From: Clostridia bacterium
GTDB taxonomy: Bacteria; Bacillota; Clostridia; Christensenellales; CALWSW01
NCBI GenBank assembly: GCA_019421925.1
Contig: JAHZEH010000144.1
Location: 1-5,651, forward strand
DNA: 5,651 nt
Reading direction: 5' to 3'
Shown here: positions 1 to 5,589 of the stretch, in pieces
How the letters are laid out: the number at the start of each line of letters is the position of its first letter
Position numbering within the stretch: the first letter of the stretch is position 1
Program-made: the position numbers and the translations under genes
Notes under the pieces: generated by a model
What the model was told of the DNA's origin: nothing
What the model saw: only the letters and a program-made list of their open reading frames with translations
The model's database searches: none

Positions 1-2
1 GC

Positions 3-152
3 GTTGAGGACGGCGTGCTTCACGCGCAGAGAGCCGAAGGGGGAGCCGAGATGGACTGGAGCGCCCCTGGATTTGCCAGCCTGCTCGCCGGGACGGGAAA
101 CGGAGGAGAACTTTTCCCGGCGCAGAAAACCCTGGTATTTGAGCAGTATTGA
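3..152 (+). CDS. C-terminal fragment of an unidentified protein (possibly Eis-like GNAT acetyltransferase)
   Basis: The reading frame starting at base 3 is open from the window edge for 49 codons and stops at TGA 150-152. Its third codon positions are mostly G or C, as in the other genes here. The other two forward frames also stay open for much of this stretch, so the frame choice is probable rather than certain. The fragment ends with a leucine-phenylalanine-proline segment, a hydrophobic stretch and a final FEQY. This loosely recalls the C-terminal end of the SCP2-like domain of Eis-type GNAT acetyltransferases, whose chain ends close to the active site. That resemblance is from memory and weak. 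The gene begins outside the window, so function cannot be settled. No clear terminator is visible between its stop and the yajC promoter. Confidence 0.45.
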   Translation, partial: VEDGVLHAQRAEGGAEMDWSAPGFASLLAGTGNGGELFPAQKTLVFEQY

Positions 153-194
153 CGACTGATTGAACGGGTTTTGTCCTCCTTCAGCCGAAAGAGC

Positions 195-224
195 TTGACT
201 TATAGCGCCCGGTTTGGGTACAAT
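195..224 (+). promoter_or_regulatory. Sigma-A-type promoter for yajC
   Basis: A -35 box TTGACT (195-200) and a -10 box TACAAT (219-224) are separated by 18 bp. Each differs from consensus by one base. Transcription would begin near 231, leaving a leader of about 50 nt before the yajC ATG at 280. An upstream in-frame TTG at 214 lies inside this promoter and therefore cannot be the translation start of the resulting mRNA. Confidence 0.75.
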
Positions 225-263
225 CATAAAAGTACTGTGGAAAGTGCGTGAATTTTTATCCAG

Positions 264-270
264 AAAGGTG
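264..270 (+). promoter_or_regulatory. Ribosome binding site deciding the yajC start
   Basis: AAAGGTG sits 9 nt upstream of the ATG at 280. Together with the promoter position it fixes the yajC start at 280 rather than at the in-frame TTG 66 nt further upstream. Confidence 0.7.
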
Positions 271-279
271 ATTGCTCCT

Positions 280-588
280 ATGTCTGAATCGGTTGTGAAC
301 TTTATCAAAGGGCCCGGCCTGCTGATCGTGATGCTCATCGCCATGTTTGCGATTATGATCATCCCTCAGCGCAAGCGCGACAAGAAGGTCAAGGCTATGC
401 TCGACGCCGTCAAGCCCGGCGACAGCATCCGCACCATCGGCGGCTTCTATGGCCGCGTGGTCACGGTGAAGGAAAACATCATCACCATCGAATGTGGCCC
501 CGATAAGGTCAAGCTTTCTCTTTCCAAGAACGCCATTGCGACGGTGGATACCGCGGACGTGGAAAACGAGGGCCGCGTCAAGGAATAG
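280..588 (+). CDS. yajC: Preprotein translocase accessory subunit YajC
   Basis: This 102-residue protein has the usual YajC length and layout. A short N-terminal segment is followed by one membrane helix (about residues 12-29) ending at Pro-Gln-Arg, as in the family's conserved PQRKR-type junction. A small cytoplasmic domain follows, with the KPGD...TIGGFYGRV segment (about 45-60) and a beta-rich stretch to about 90. In bacteria YajC associates with SecDF and YidC next to SecYEG; it is generally dispensable and its exact role is unclear. The ATG at 280 is chosen because the longer in-frame TTG start would lie within the promoter and would add 22 residues atypical of the family. It has its own promoter and is followed by a strong hairpin. 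It is separated from secDF by the SCIFF genes, whereas in many other bacteria the three are adjacent. Confidence 0.93.
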   Translation: MSESVVNFIKGPGLLIVMLIAMFAIMIIPQRKRDKKVKAMLDAVKPGDSIRTIGGFYGRVVTVKENIITIECGPDKVKLSLSKNAIATVDTADVENEGRVKE

Positions 589-614
589 GGACCGGATTCA
601 TTCGTTTGTGGATT

Positions 615-650
615 ATGGGCGAACCCTCTGGGTTCGCCCATTTGCTTTTC
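615..650 (+). terminator. Hairpin terminator or attenuator after yajC
   Basis: A perfect 12-bp inverted repeat (615-626 pairing with 630-641) encloses a three-base TCT loop. The sequence after it is pyrimidine-rich and includes TTTT at 646-649. The T tract is interrupted, so this may be a partial terminator that lets some transcripts continue into the membrane protein gene at 716. No convincing new promoter is seen between 642 and 715, which supports read-through. Confidence 0.75.
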
Positions 651-715
651 CTTGTTCAGGCGCGCATAAGAGGGGGGCCTTCTCCATATACATGCAATAG
701 GTAGGAGGTGCGCGC

Positions 716-1141
716 ATGAAAAAGAAAACAAATCGGTTTCCAAGATCCAGGGGGGGCGGTGCGGGTTCCTCCGTCTCCGGGCTGGTTCCCGCGCTCAAGG
801 GCGCTCTGGCCGCGGGCGTATTCGCGGTGCTCGCCATGCTGCTTCTGGCGCTGCTGCTCAAGATGGGCCTGATCTCCGAGGGGACCATCCCTGTGGCAAA
901 CCAGGTTCTCAAGGTTCTGGGCATCGCAGTTGCTTCATACCTGGCGGTGCGCCAAAAGTGCTCCCATCCCTGGTTTCGGGGGATGGTGGCGGGGCTGCTG
1001 TTCATGGTGCTGGGCCTCCTTGTTTTTTCCGTGGCGGTAGGCAGTTTCTCCCTCAACGCTTCCACGCTTCTGGATATGGGCATGGGGCTGGCGATCGGCG
1101 CGCTGGCAGGCCTGGTATTCGGCAATAAAAAAGATTCGTGA
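716..1141 (+). CDS. TIGR04086/DUF3792-type four-helix membrane protein
   Basis: This 141-residue hydrophobic protein has a basic, glycine- and serine-rich N-terminal tail (residues 1-20) and four predicted membrane helices at roughly 23-49, 58-78, 87-108 and 118-136. It ends in a short charged tail. Size, topology and position between yajC and scfA match the uncharacterised clostridial TIGR04086 family (I recall Pfam DUF3792), which is known from this neighbourhood. The assignment rests on context and topology, not on a diagnostic motif. The ATG at 716 follows a very strong AGGAGGTG (703-710) at 5-nt spacing. No function is established. Its position next to a modified-peptide locus makes a role in membrane handling or immunity conceivable, but nothing in the sequence shows this. 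A run of seven G (750-756) lies in the N-terminal coding region. Confidence 0.8.
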   Translation: MKKKTNRFPRSRGGGAGSSVSGLVPALKGALAAGVFAVLAMLLLALLLKMGLISEGTIPVANQVLKVLGIAVASYLAVRQKCSHPWFRGMVAGLLFMVLGLLVFSVAVGSFSLNASTLLDMGMGLAIGALAGLVFGNKKDS

Positions 1142-1145
1142 TCTC

Positions 1146-1174
1146 TTGCGGCATTCTGGCGTTTCGTGTATAAT
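1146..1174 (+). promoter_or_regulatory. Promoter for scfA
   Basis: A perfect -10 box TATAAT (1169-1174) lies 17 bp downstream of a partial -35 box TTGCGG (1146-1151). The expected transcription start is near 1181, giving a leader of about 41 nt before scfA. The peptide gene can therefore be expressed independently of yajC and the membrane protein gene. Confidence 0.75.
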
Positions 1175-1180
1175 ACAGCA

Positions 1181-1200
1181 AGATCATTATCGAATTATCT
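1181..1200 (+). promoter_or_regulatory. AT-rich imperfect dyad at the scfA transcription start
   Basis: AGATCATT (1181-1188) and AATTATCT (1193-1200) form an inverted repeat with 7 of 8 positions paired around a 4-nt centre. It begins almost exactly where transcription should start. It could be an operator for a repressor or a weak 5' hairpin in the mRNA. An AT-rich dyad of this length can also arise by chance in a promoter region. Confidence 0.35.
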
Positions 1201-1221
1201 GTAAAAGCGAGGGATAGAATT

Positions 1222-1362
1222 ATGAAACACATCAAGACCATCCAGAACGCTTGCCTCAAGGCCAACGGCGCCGGCTGCGGCGAGTGCCAGGCTTCCTGCC
1301 AGTCCGCCTGCAAGACTTCCTGCACGGTGGCCAATCAGAAGTGCCTGAAGAAAGATCAGTAA
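1222..1362 (+). CDS. scfA: SCIFF ranthipeptide precursor ScfA (seven cysteines)
   Basis: This 46-residue peptide starts with the conserved SCIFF leader MKHIKT and carries the family core CGECQASCQSACKTSCT followed by a last cysteine near the C-terminus. The six canonical cysteines are Cys19, 22, 26, 30, 34 and 41. By alignment with the characterised clostridial SCIFF peptide CteA (Cys32-Thr37), the maturase ScfB should link Cys30 to Thr35 by a thioether; members of this class are called ranthipeptides. An additional cysteine, Cys11, lies in the leader region, where the family normally has none. The ATG at 1222 follows AGGG (1210-1213) at 8-nt spacing, and the stop is TAA 1360-1362. The gene has its own promoter and is followed by a hairpin before scfB, consistent with more peptide than enzyme being made. 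A signalling role has been proposed for ranthipeptides in some clostridia; here function is unknown. Confidence 0.95.
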   Translation: MKHIKTIQNACLKANGAGCGECQASCQSACKTSCTVANQKCLKKDQ

Positions 1363-1384
1363 ACAAAGCCTTCCAGGGATTGCA

Positions 1385-1408
1385 GGGCGGGGGTTCACCC
1401 GCCCTTTT
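1385..1408 (+). terminator. Partial terminator/attenuator between scfA and scfB
   Basis: GGGCGGG (1385-1391) pairs with CCCGCCC (1398-1404) around a six-base loop, followed directly by TTTT (1405-1408). The stem is very GC-rich but the T tract is short, so some transcription should pass into scfB. No promoter is apparent between this hairpin and the scfB start, so scfB probably depends on that read-through. Confidence 0.7.
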
Positions 1409-1427
1409 CCATGCGGGTTGGAACGAT

Positions 1428-1436
1428 AAAGGAGAT
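1428..1436 (+). promoter_or_regulatory. Ribosome binding site deciding the scfB TTG start
   Basis: AAAGGAGAT lies 6 nt upstream of TTG 1443-1445. It fixes this codon as the scfB start; the reading frame stays open further upstream only because it overlaps scfA in another frame. Confidence 0.85.
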
Positions 1437-1442
1437 ACTGTT

Positions 1443-2804
1443 TTGATACACGCTTTTGAATATGACGGGCAGCACTTCCTGCTGGATGTGGAAAGCGGCG
1501 CTGTGCACATGGTGGACCAGCTTGCCTGCGACGCGGCCCGCCTCCTCGAAGGGGAGGGGAGGGAGAGCGCCAAAGCCGCCCTGTGCGCCCGTTATCCCGA
1601 GCAGGATGTCGAGGAGGTTCTCTCCGAGCTGGACGAACTCCGGGGCCGGGGCGAGCTCTTTGAAAAGGAGCAGGAGTTCGTGCCCATCGCCGGGGGAAAC
1701 GTTATCAAGGCCATGTGCCTCAACGTGGCCCATGACTGCAACCTGCGCTGCAAATACTGCTTTGCCGCTACGGGGGAATACCATCTGGGCCGGGCCCTCA
1801 TGCCCTTCGAGGTGGGCAGGGCCGCGCTGGATTTCCTGGTTGCCCACAGCGGCAGGCGCAAAAATCTGGAGGTGGACTTCTTCGGCGGGGAGCCGCTGAT
1901 GAACTTTGAGGTGGTCAAGGAGATCGTCGCCTATGGCCGTTCTCTGGAGAAGAGCCACGACAAGGTGTTCAAATTCACCATCACCACCAACGGACTGGGC
2001 ATCACGGACGAGATCATCGATTACTGCAACCGTGAGATGCACAACGTGGTCATCAGCGTGGACGGCCGCAAGGAGGTCCACGACGCGCTGCGCAAGACGG
2101 CGGCCGGGACGGGCTCCTTCGAATATATCCTGCCCAAGGCCAGAAGGATGGGCCTCTCCCGTCAGGAGCTCGGCAAGGATTATTACATCCGGGGGACGTT
2201 CACCCGGGCCAATCTGGATTTCTGCAAGGACGTGGAATTCCTGGCCGACCAGGGCTTTGAGCAGATCTCCATAGAGCCCGTGGTTCTGCCAGACGGGGAT
2301 CCCGCCAGCCTCCGGGAGGAGGATCTGCCAGCGATTTTCCAGGAATATGAGAAACTGGGCAAAATGCTCTATGAGCGGCGCAGGGATGGCCGGTGGTTCA
2401 ATTTCTTCCATTTCATGGTGGATCTGGGCAACGGCCCCTGTATCGCCAAGCGTATGACGGGCTGCGGCGCGGGCAACGAGTACGTCGCGGTCACCCCCCA
2501 GGGCGATATCTACCCCTGCCACCAGTTCGTGGGCAAGCAGGAGTTCGTCATGGGCAACGTGCTCACCGGCGCGTTTAACGGGGAGATGCAGGGGCAGTTC
2601 CGTTCCTGCAATGTCATGACCAAGGAGAGCTGCCGGTCCTGCTGGGCCAAGTTCTTCTGCAGCGGCGGCTGCGCGGCCAACGCCTACAACTTCAACGGCG
2701 ATATCATGAAGCCCTATGAGCGGGCCTGTGAGATGGAGAGGAAGCGGCTGGAGTGCGCCATCGGCATCTATGCCAAGGAGTGGGAGGACCGGGGAAATGG
2801 CTGA
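1443..2804 (+). CDS. scfB: Radical SAM/SPASM thioether maturase ScfB for SCIFF
   Basis: This 453-residue enzyme is expected to install the Cys-Thr thioether in ScfA using S-adenosylmethionine and iron-sulfur clusters in the cytoplasm. Residues 1-80 match the PqqD-like RiPP recognition domain of SCIFF maturases. The radical SAM cluster motif CxxxCxxC is Cys99, Cys103 and Cys106, followed by the SAM-binding GGEP at 148-151. The SPASM domain shows the full seven-cysteine pattern: Cys341-x12-Gly-x4-Cys359, then Cys397-x2-Cys400-x5-Cys406-x3-Cys410, then Cys429, for two auxiliary 4Fe-4S clusters. All expected ligands are present, so the gene looks intact. Translation starts at TTG 1443, since the encoded N-terminus (MIHAFEYDG) matches the family start and a strong binding site precedes it. 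The last 8 nt overlap the next gene. Confidence 0.95.
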   Translation: MIHAFEYDGQHFLLDVESGAVHMVDQLACDAARLLEGEGRESAKAALCARYPEQDVEEVLSELDELRGRGELFEKEQEFVPIAGGNVIKAMCLNVAHDCNLRCKYCFAATGEYHLGRALMPFEVGRAALDFLVAHSGRRKNLEVDFFGGEPLMNFEVVKEIVAYGRSLEKSHDKVFKFTITTNGLGITDEIIDYCNREMHNVVISVDGRKEVHDALRKTAAGTGSFEYILPKARRMGLSRQELGKDYYIRGTFTRANLDFCKDVEFLADQGFEQISIEPVVLPDGDPASLREEDLPAIFQEYEKLGKMLYERRRDGRWFNFFHFMVDLGNGPCIAKRMTGCGAGNEYVAVTPQGDIYPCHQFVGKQEFVMGNVLTGAFNGEMQGQFRSCNVMTKESCRSCWAKFFCSGGCAANAYNFNGDIMKPYERACEMERKRLECAIGIYAKEWEDRGNG

Positions 2805-3267
2805 CGACTTCATCCACAACCGGGCCTACGTGGCCGGGGACGTGCGCTTTGGCGGACAGTGCAGCGTCTGGCCCTGCGCCGTGATCCGCGGGGATATCGA
2901 GCCCATCACCATCGGCGCTCTGAGCAACGTTCAGGACTGCTGCGTGCTGCACACCAAGCATGGCGTCCCGCTGACGGTGGGCAGGGGGGTCACGGTGGGA
3001 CACGGGGCCATCCTGCACAGCTGCACCGTGGGCGACGGGGCGCTTATCGGCATGGGCGCGATCGTGCTCGACGGCGCGGTGATTGGGGAAAACGCCATTG
3101 TGGCTGCGGGCAGCGTCGTGCCGCCCGGCAGGGTGGTCGAGCCCGGCACAGTCGTTATGGGGAACCCGGCCCGCTTTACCCGCTCCGTCCGCCCCGAGGA
3201 GCTGGAAAAGAACGCCGCCTCTGTCCAGGAATACTGGAAAGAGGCCCAGCGGTGCATGCGGCGCTGA
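2797..3267 (+). CDS. Gamma-class carbonic anhydrase family protein (YrdA/PaaY type)
   Basis: This 156-residue protein is a left-handed beta-helix made of hexapeptide repeats (about residues 8-125) followed by a C-terminal helix (about 133-153). Family landmarks are present: Arg31-Gly-Asp33, Asn44-Val-Gln-Asp47, and three likely metal-binding histidines His52, His69 and His74, matching His81, His117 and His122 of the archaeal enzyme Cam. The acidic loop of Cam that carries the proton-shuttle glutamate is absent, as in the shorter bacterial YrdA/PaaY group, where some members are active and others are not. Zinc- or iron-dependent CO2 hydration is therefore possible but unproven; a thioesterase or unknown role is an alternative. 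The ATG at 2797 overlaps the scfB stop by 8 nt and is preceded by GGGAGG (2782-2787), suggesting translational coupling. No secretion signal is seen, so it should be cytoplasmic. Confidence 0.9.
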   Translation: MADDFIHNRAYVAGDVRFGGQCSVWPCAVIRGDIEPITIGALSNVQDCCVLHTKHGVPLTVGRGVTVGHGAILHSCTVGDGALIGMGAIVLDGAVIGENAIVAAGSVVPPGRVVEPGTVVMGNPARFTRSVRPEELEKNAASVQEYWKEAQRCMRR

Positions 3268-3279
3268 ACCAGGCATCTG

Positions 3280-3308
3280 TTGACACCGGGGGGAACGGGC
3301 TATATAAT
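3280..3308 (+). promoter_or_regulatory. Consensus promoter for secDF
   Basis: TTGACA (3280-3285) and TATAAT (3303-3308) are separated by exactly 17 bp, an exact sigma-A consensus and the strongest promoter in the window. Transcription should begin near 3315. A run of six G (3288-3293) lies within the spacer. It indicates that secD and secF are expressed independently of the SCIFF genes upstream, although no terminator separates them from the preceding gene. Confidence 0.9.
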
Positions 3309-3314
3309 TGCAAA

Positions 3315-3336
3315 GGTGGCCGCTGGCCATCCTTTT
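3315..3336 (+). other. Hairpin at the expected 5' end of the secDF transcript
   Basis: GGTGGCC (3315-3321) pairs with GGCCATCC (3325-3332), leaving one bulged T and a three-base GCT loop, and is followed by TTTT (3333-3336). The stem starts at the predicted first transcribed base. It could protect the mRNA 5' end or act as a weak early terminator. It lies about 35 nt upstream of the secD ribosome binding site, so it should not block translation directly. Confidence 0.5.
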
Positions 3337-3368
3337 CTATCAATACAATCCGCTTTAAAGAACGCACG

Positions 3369-3374
3369 AGGAGG
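3369..3374 (+). promoter_or_regulatory. Ribosome binding site deciding the secD TTG start
   Basis: AGGAGG is placed 8 nt before TTG 3383-3385. No ATG or GTG with similar spacing is available in frame, and the encoded basic stretch directly before the first membrane helix is as expected for SecD. Confidence 0.85.
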
Positions 3375-3382
3375 AAATCGCA

Positions 3383-4642
3383 TTGAACAAGCGCAGCAAA
3401 AGCATCATCACGCTTGTCGTGCTGCTGCTCGTCGTCGGCGCGCTCGGCTTTGTGGCGATCAACGGCCTGTCCTTTGGCCTGTATACGCTCAAGCCGCTCG
3501 CTTCCGGCATCAAGCAGGGCCTGGACCTCACCGGCGGCGTCTCCGCCGTCTATGAGGCCGTGGACAAGGACGATGAAAATCTGGCGTCCAATGTGGCGAC
3601 CGCTATGGAGGTCTTCCGCACCCGTCTGGATGCCGAGGGCTTCACAGAGGCCACAGTGACCGCCCAGGGCGACGACAGGATCCGCATCGAGATCCCCATC
3701 AACGCCAGCAACCAGGTGGACGACCCCAACGAGATCACCAGCTATCTGGTGGCCACGGCCAAGATCAGCTTTGTCGACGCCGACGGCAACACGCTCTTTG
3801 AGGGCAAGGACATGCTGGAAGTGCAGCCGGTCATGAACGAACAGGGGCAGTATGCTGTCAGCTTTAAGCTCAACGACGAGGCGGCCAAGACCTTTGCAAC
3901 GGTCACCTCTCAATATGCGGGCACCGGCAAGTCCATCAGCATCAAGATGGACGAGACAGTGATCTCCTCCCCCACGGTCGAGACGGCCATCACCAGCGGC
4001 GAGGGCCAGATCACGGGCAATTTCACCTATGAGAGCGCCAGCCGCCTGGCCAACCAGATCCGCAGCGGCGTTATGCCCATTGAGCTCGAGGAGATCGAGG
4101 TGCGCTCCATCAGCGCCACCCTCGGCGAAGACGCCCTCCAGAACAGCATCACCGCCGGCATCATCGGCATCTGCCTGGTCATGCTCTTCATGCTGGTTAT
4201 GTACAGGGTTTCCGGCCTTGTGGCGGACATCGCGCTGGCCATCTACATGCTGCTGGTATTCTTTGCGCTGGCCACGGTGCCCGGCGTGCAGCTCACGCTG
4301 CCCGGTATCGCCGGCATCATTCTGGCCATCGGCATGGCTGTGGACGCAAACGTCATCATCTTCGAGCGCGTGCGCGAGGAGATCAAGGCGGGCAAGTCCC
4401 TGAGGACCGCCGTGGATGCCGGCTTCAAGCGGGCTTTCAGCGCAATTCTTGACTCCAACGTGACCACCATCATCGCGGCGCTCGTGCTGATGTATTTCGG
4501 CGTGGGCACCATCAAGAGCTTTGCGGTGACGCTGCTCATCGGTATCATTGCCAGCTTTATCAGCGCCGTGTTTATCACCCGCGGCCTGCTCAAGCTCTTT
4601 ATTGGCGTGACCGACAATGAGAAGCTCTATACCAGGCGCTAA
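3383..4642 (+). CDS. secD: Protein translocase subunit SecD
   Basis: SecD is the larger half of the SecDF complex, which uses the proton-motive force to complete preprotein export through SecYEG. The 419-residue product has a basic N-terminus and a first membrane helix at about 8-27. The conserved GLDLTGG (46-52) opens the extracytoplasmic P1-type region, which runs to about 250. Five membrane helices follow between about 255 and 407. The signature segment GMAVDANVIIFERVREE (317-333) contains Asp321, the position expected to take part in proton transfer (compare Asp340 of the Thermus SecDF). Its length is normal for Gram-positive bacteria with separate SecD. It starts at TTG 3383, is driven by its own consensus promoter and is followed by secF after 14 nt, so the two should be made together. 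Confidence 0.96.
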   Translation: MNKRSKSIITLVVLLLVVGALGFVAINGLSFGLYTLKPLASGIKQGLDLTGGVSAVYEAVDKDDENLASNVATAMEVFRTRLDAEGFTEATVTAQGDDRIRIEIPINASNQVDDPNEITSYLVATAKISFVDADGNTLFEGKDMLEVQPVMNEQGQYAVSFKLNDEAAKTFATVTSQYAGTGKSISIKMDETVISSPTVETAITSGEGQITGNFTYESASRLANQIRSGVMPIELEEIEVRSISATLGEDALQNSITAGIIGICLVMLFMLVMYRVSGLVADIALAIYMLLVFFALATVPGVQLTLPGIAGIILAIGMAVDANVIIFERVREEIKAGKSLRTAVDAGFKRAFSAILDSNVTTIIAALVLMYFGVGTIKSFAVTLLIGIIASFISAVFITRGLLKLFIGVTDNEKLYTRR

Positions 4643-4656
4643 GGAGGGATGGCAGA

Positions 4657-5553
4657 ATGACTTTCTTTACGAAAAACTTCAAGTACTTCGCCCTCCTGTC
4701 CGCAGTGATTCTGATTGCCGGACTCGTGGTGGGCTTCACCACAGGCGCCAACATCGGCGTGGATTTCTCAGGCGGCACGCTCTTCACCCTGGATATGGGC
4801 GGGGAGTTTGACGTGGCGGACGTGACGGCGGCCCTCAAGGCCCAGGGCATCTCCGACGCGCCTGTGGTCAAGAGCGGCACGACTGCCTCCGTACAGGATC
4901 AGGCGGTGATCCGCTTCCGGCCCTTTGCCGATGACCAGGCGGAAAACGCAACCCGCCAGGCCATCGTCACCGCCCTCTCCGAGAAATATCCGGACGTGGC
5001 GGTGGACGGCGTGGAGCGCGTGGGCGCGGTCGCCAGCCGTGAGCTGGTCCGCAACGCCATCCTCTCCGTGGTTATCGCGGGCGTGCTGATCCTGGGTTAC
5101 ATCTGGATTCGCTTTGAGTTCCTCTCCGGCCTCTCCGCCGTGCTCTGCCTGCTGCACGACGTGGCCATCATGGTGGCGCTCACCATCATCCTCCAGGTGC
5201 AGATCAACAGCTCCTTCATCGCGGCGGTGCTGACGATCGTCGGTTACTCCATCAACAATACCATCGTCGTGTTCGACAGGGTGCGCGAGAACACCAAGCT
5301 GCTCGGCAAGCGCAAGGACACGGGCCGCGACGAGATTGTCAACAAGAGTATCAAGGAGAGCATGACGCGCTCCATCAATACCTCCATCACGACGCTGCTC
5401 ACCATCGGCGCGCTGTATGTGCTGGGCGTGGATTCCATCAAGGAGTTCGCTCTGCCCATCATCATCGGCCTGGTGGCCGGCACCTACTCCTCCGTCTTTA
5501 TTGCGACGCCCCTCTGGAGCAAGCTGCACAAGAAGGAGAAAAAGGCCGCCTGA
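4657..5553 (+). CDS. secF: Protein translocase subunit SecF
   Basis: This 298-residue partner of SecD has a first membrane helix at about 10-28, the family motif GVDFSGGT (34-41) at the start of the extracytoplasmic P4-type domain (to about 130), and five further helices between about 133 and 286. The conserved RFEFLSGL segment (152-159), the HD pair (167-168), the VGYSINNTIVVFDRVREN region (195-212) and SINTS (239-243) are all present. The protein ends in a lysine-rich cytoplasmic tail. The ATG at 4657 follows AAGGAGGG (4641-4648), which overlaps the secD TAA stop, so the two genes are closely coupled. SecD and SecF are separate polypeptides here, unlike the fused SecDF of Bacillus. A strong terminator follows 36 nt after the stop. 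Confidence 0.96.
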   Translation: MTFFTKNFKYFALLSAVILIAGLVVGFTTGANIGVDFSGGTLFTLDMGGEFDVADVTAALKAQGISDAPVVKSGTTASVQDQAVIRFRPFADDQAENATRQAIVTALSEKYPDVAVDGVERVGAVASRELVRNAILSVVIAGVLILGYIWIRFEFLSGLSAVLCLLHDVAIMVALTIILQVQINSSFIAAVLTIVGYSINNTIVVFDRVRENTKLLGKRKDTGRDEIVNKSIKESMTRSINTSITTLLTIGALYVLGVDSIKEFALPIIIGLVAGTYSSVFIATPLWSKLHKKEKKAA

Positions 5554-5589
5554 CCGGCCTGCTGTCCCGGTATTTGGGAGGAATAGAGG

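Noticed and set aside
652..715. Separate promoter for the membrane protein gene
   Set aside because: TATACA (687-692) could serve as a -10 box, but no -35-like sequence lies 16-18 bp upstream; the TTGTTC at 652 is 29 bp away.
1251..1442. Upstream extension of the scfB frame
   Set aside because: It overlaps scfA in another frame, crosses the hairpin at 1385-1404, and has no binding site. The encoded residues are not of the family, and the TTG at 1443 has an ideal site.
1395..2819. Long open frame of 474 codons on the minus strand opposite scfB
   Set aside because: It mirrors the high-GC codon pattern of scfB, has no recognisable domain or binding site, and scfB itself has complete catalytic motifs over the same stretch.
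3315..3382. Possible SecM/VemP-like arrest leader peptide upstream of secD
   Set aside because: There is no ATG or GTG start with a binding site in the predicted leader, so no small leader ORF can be supported.
4768..5529. 253-codon minus-strand open frame opposite secF
   Set aside because: Its composition is rich in His, Asp and Gly, as expected from the complement of a GC-rich membrane protein gene, and it has no family resemblance.
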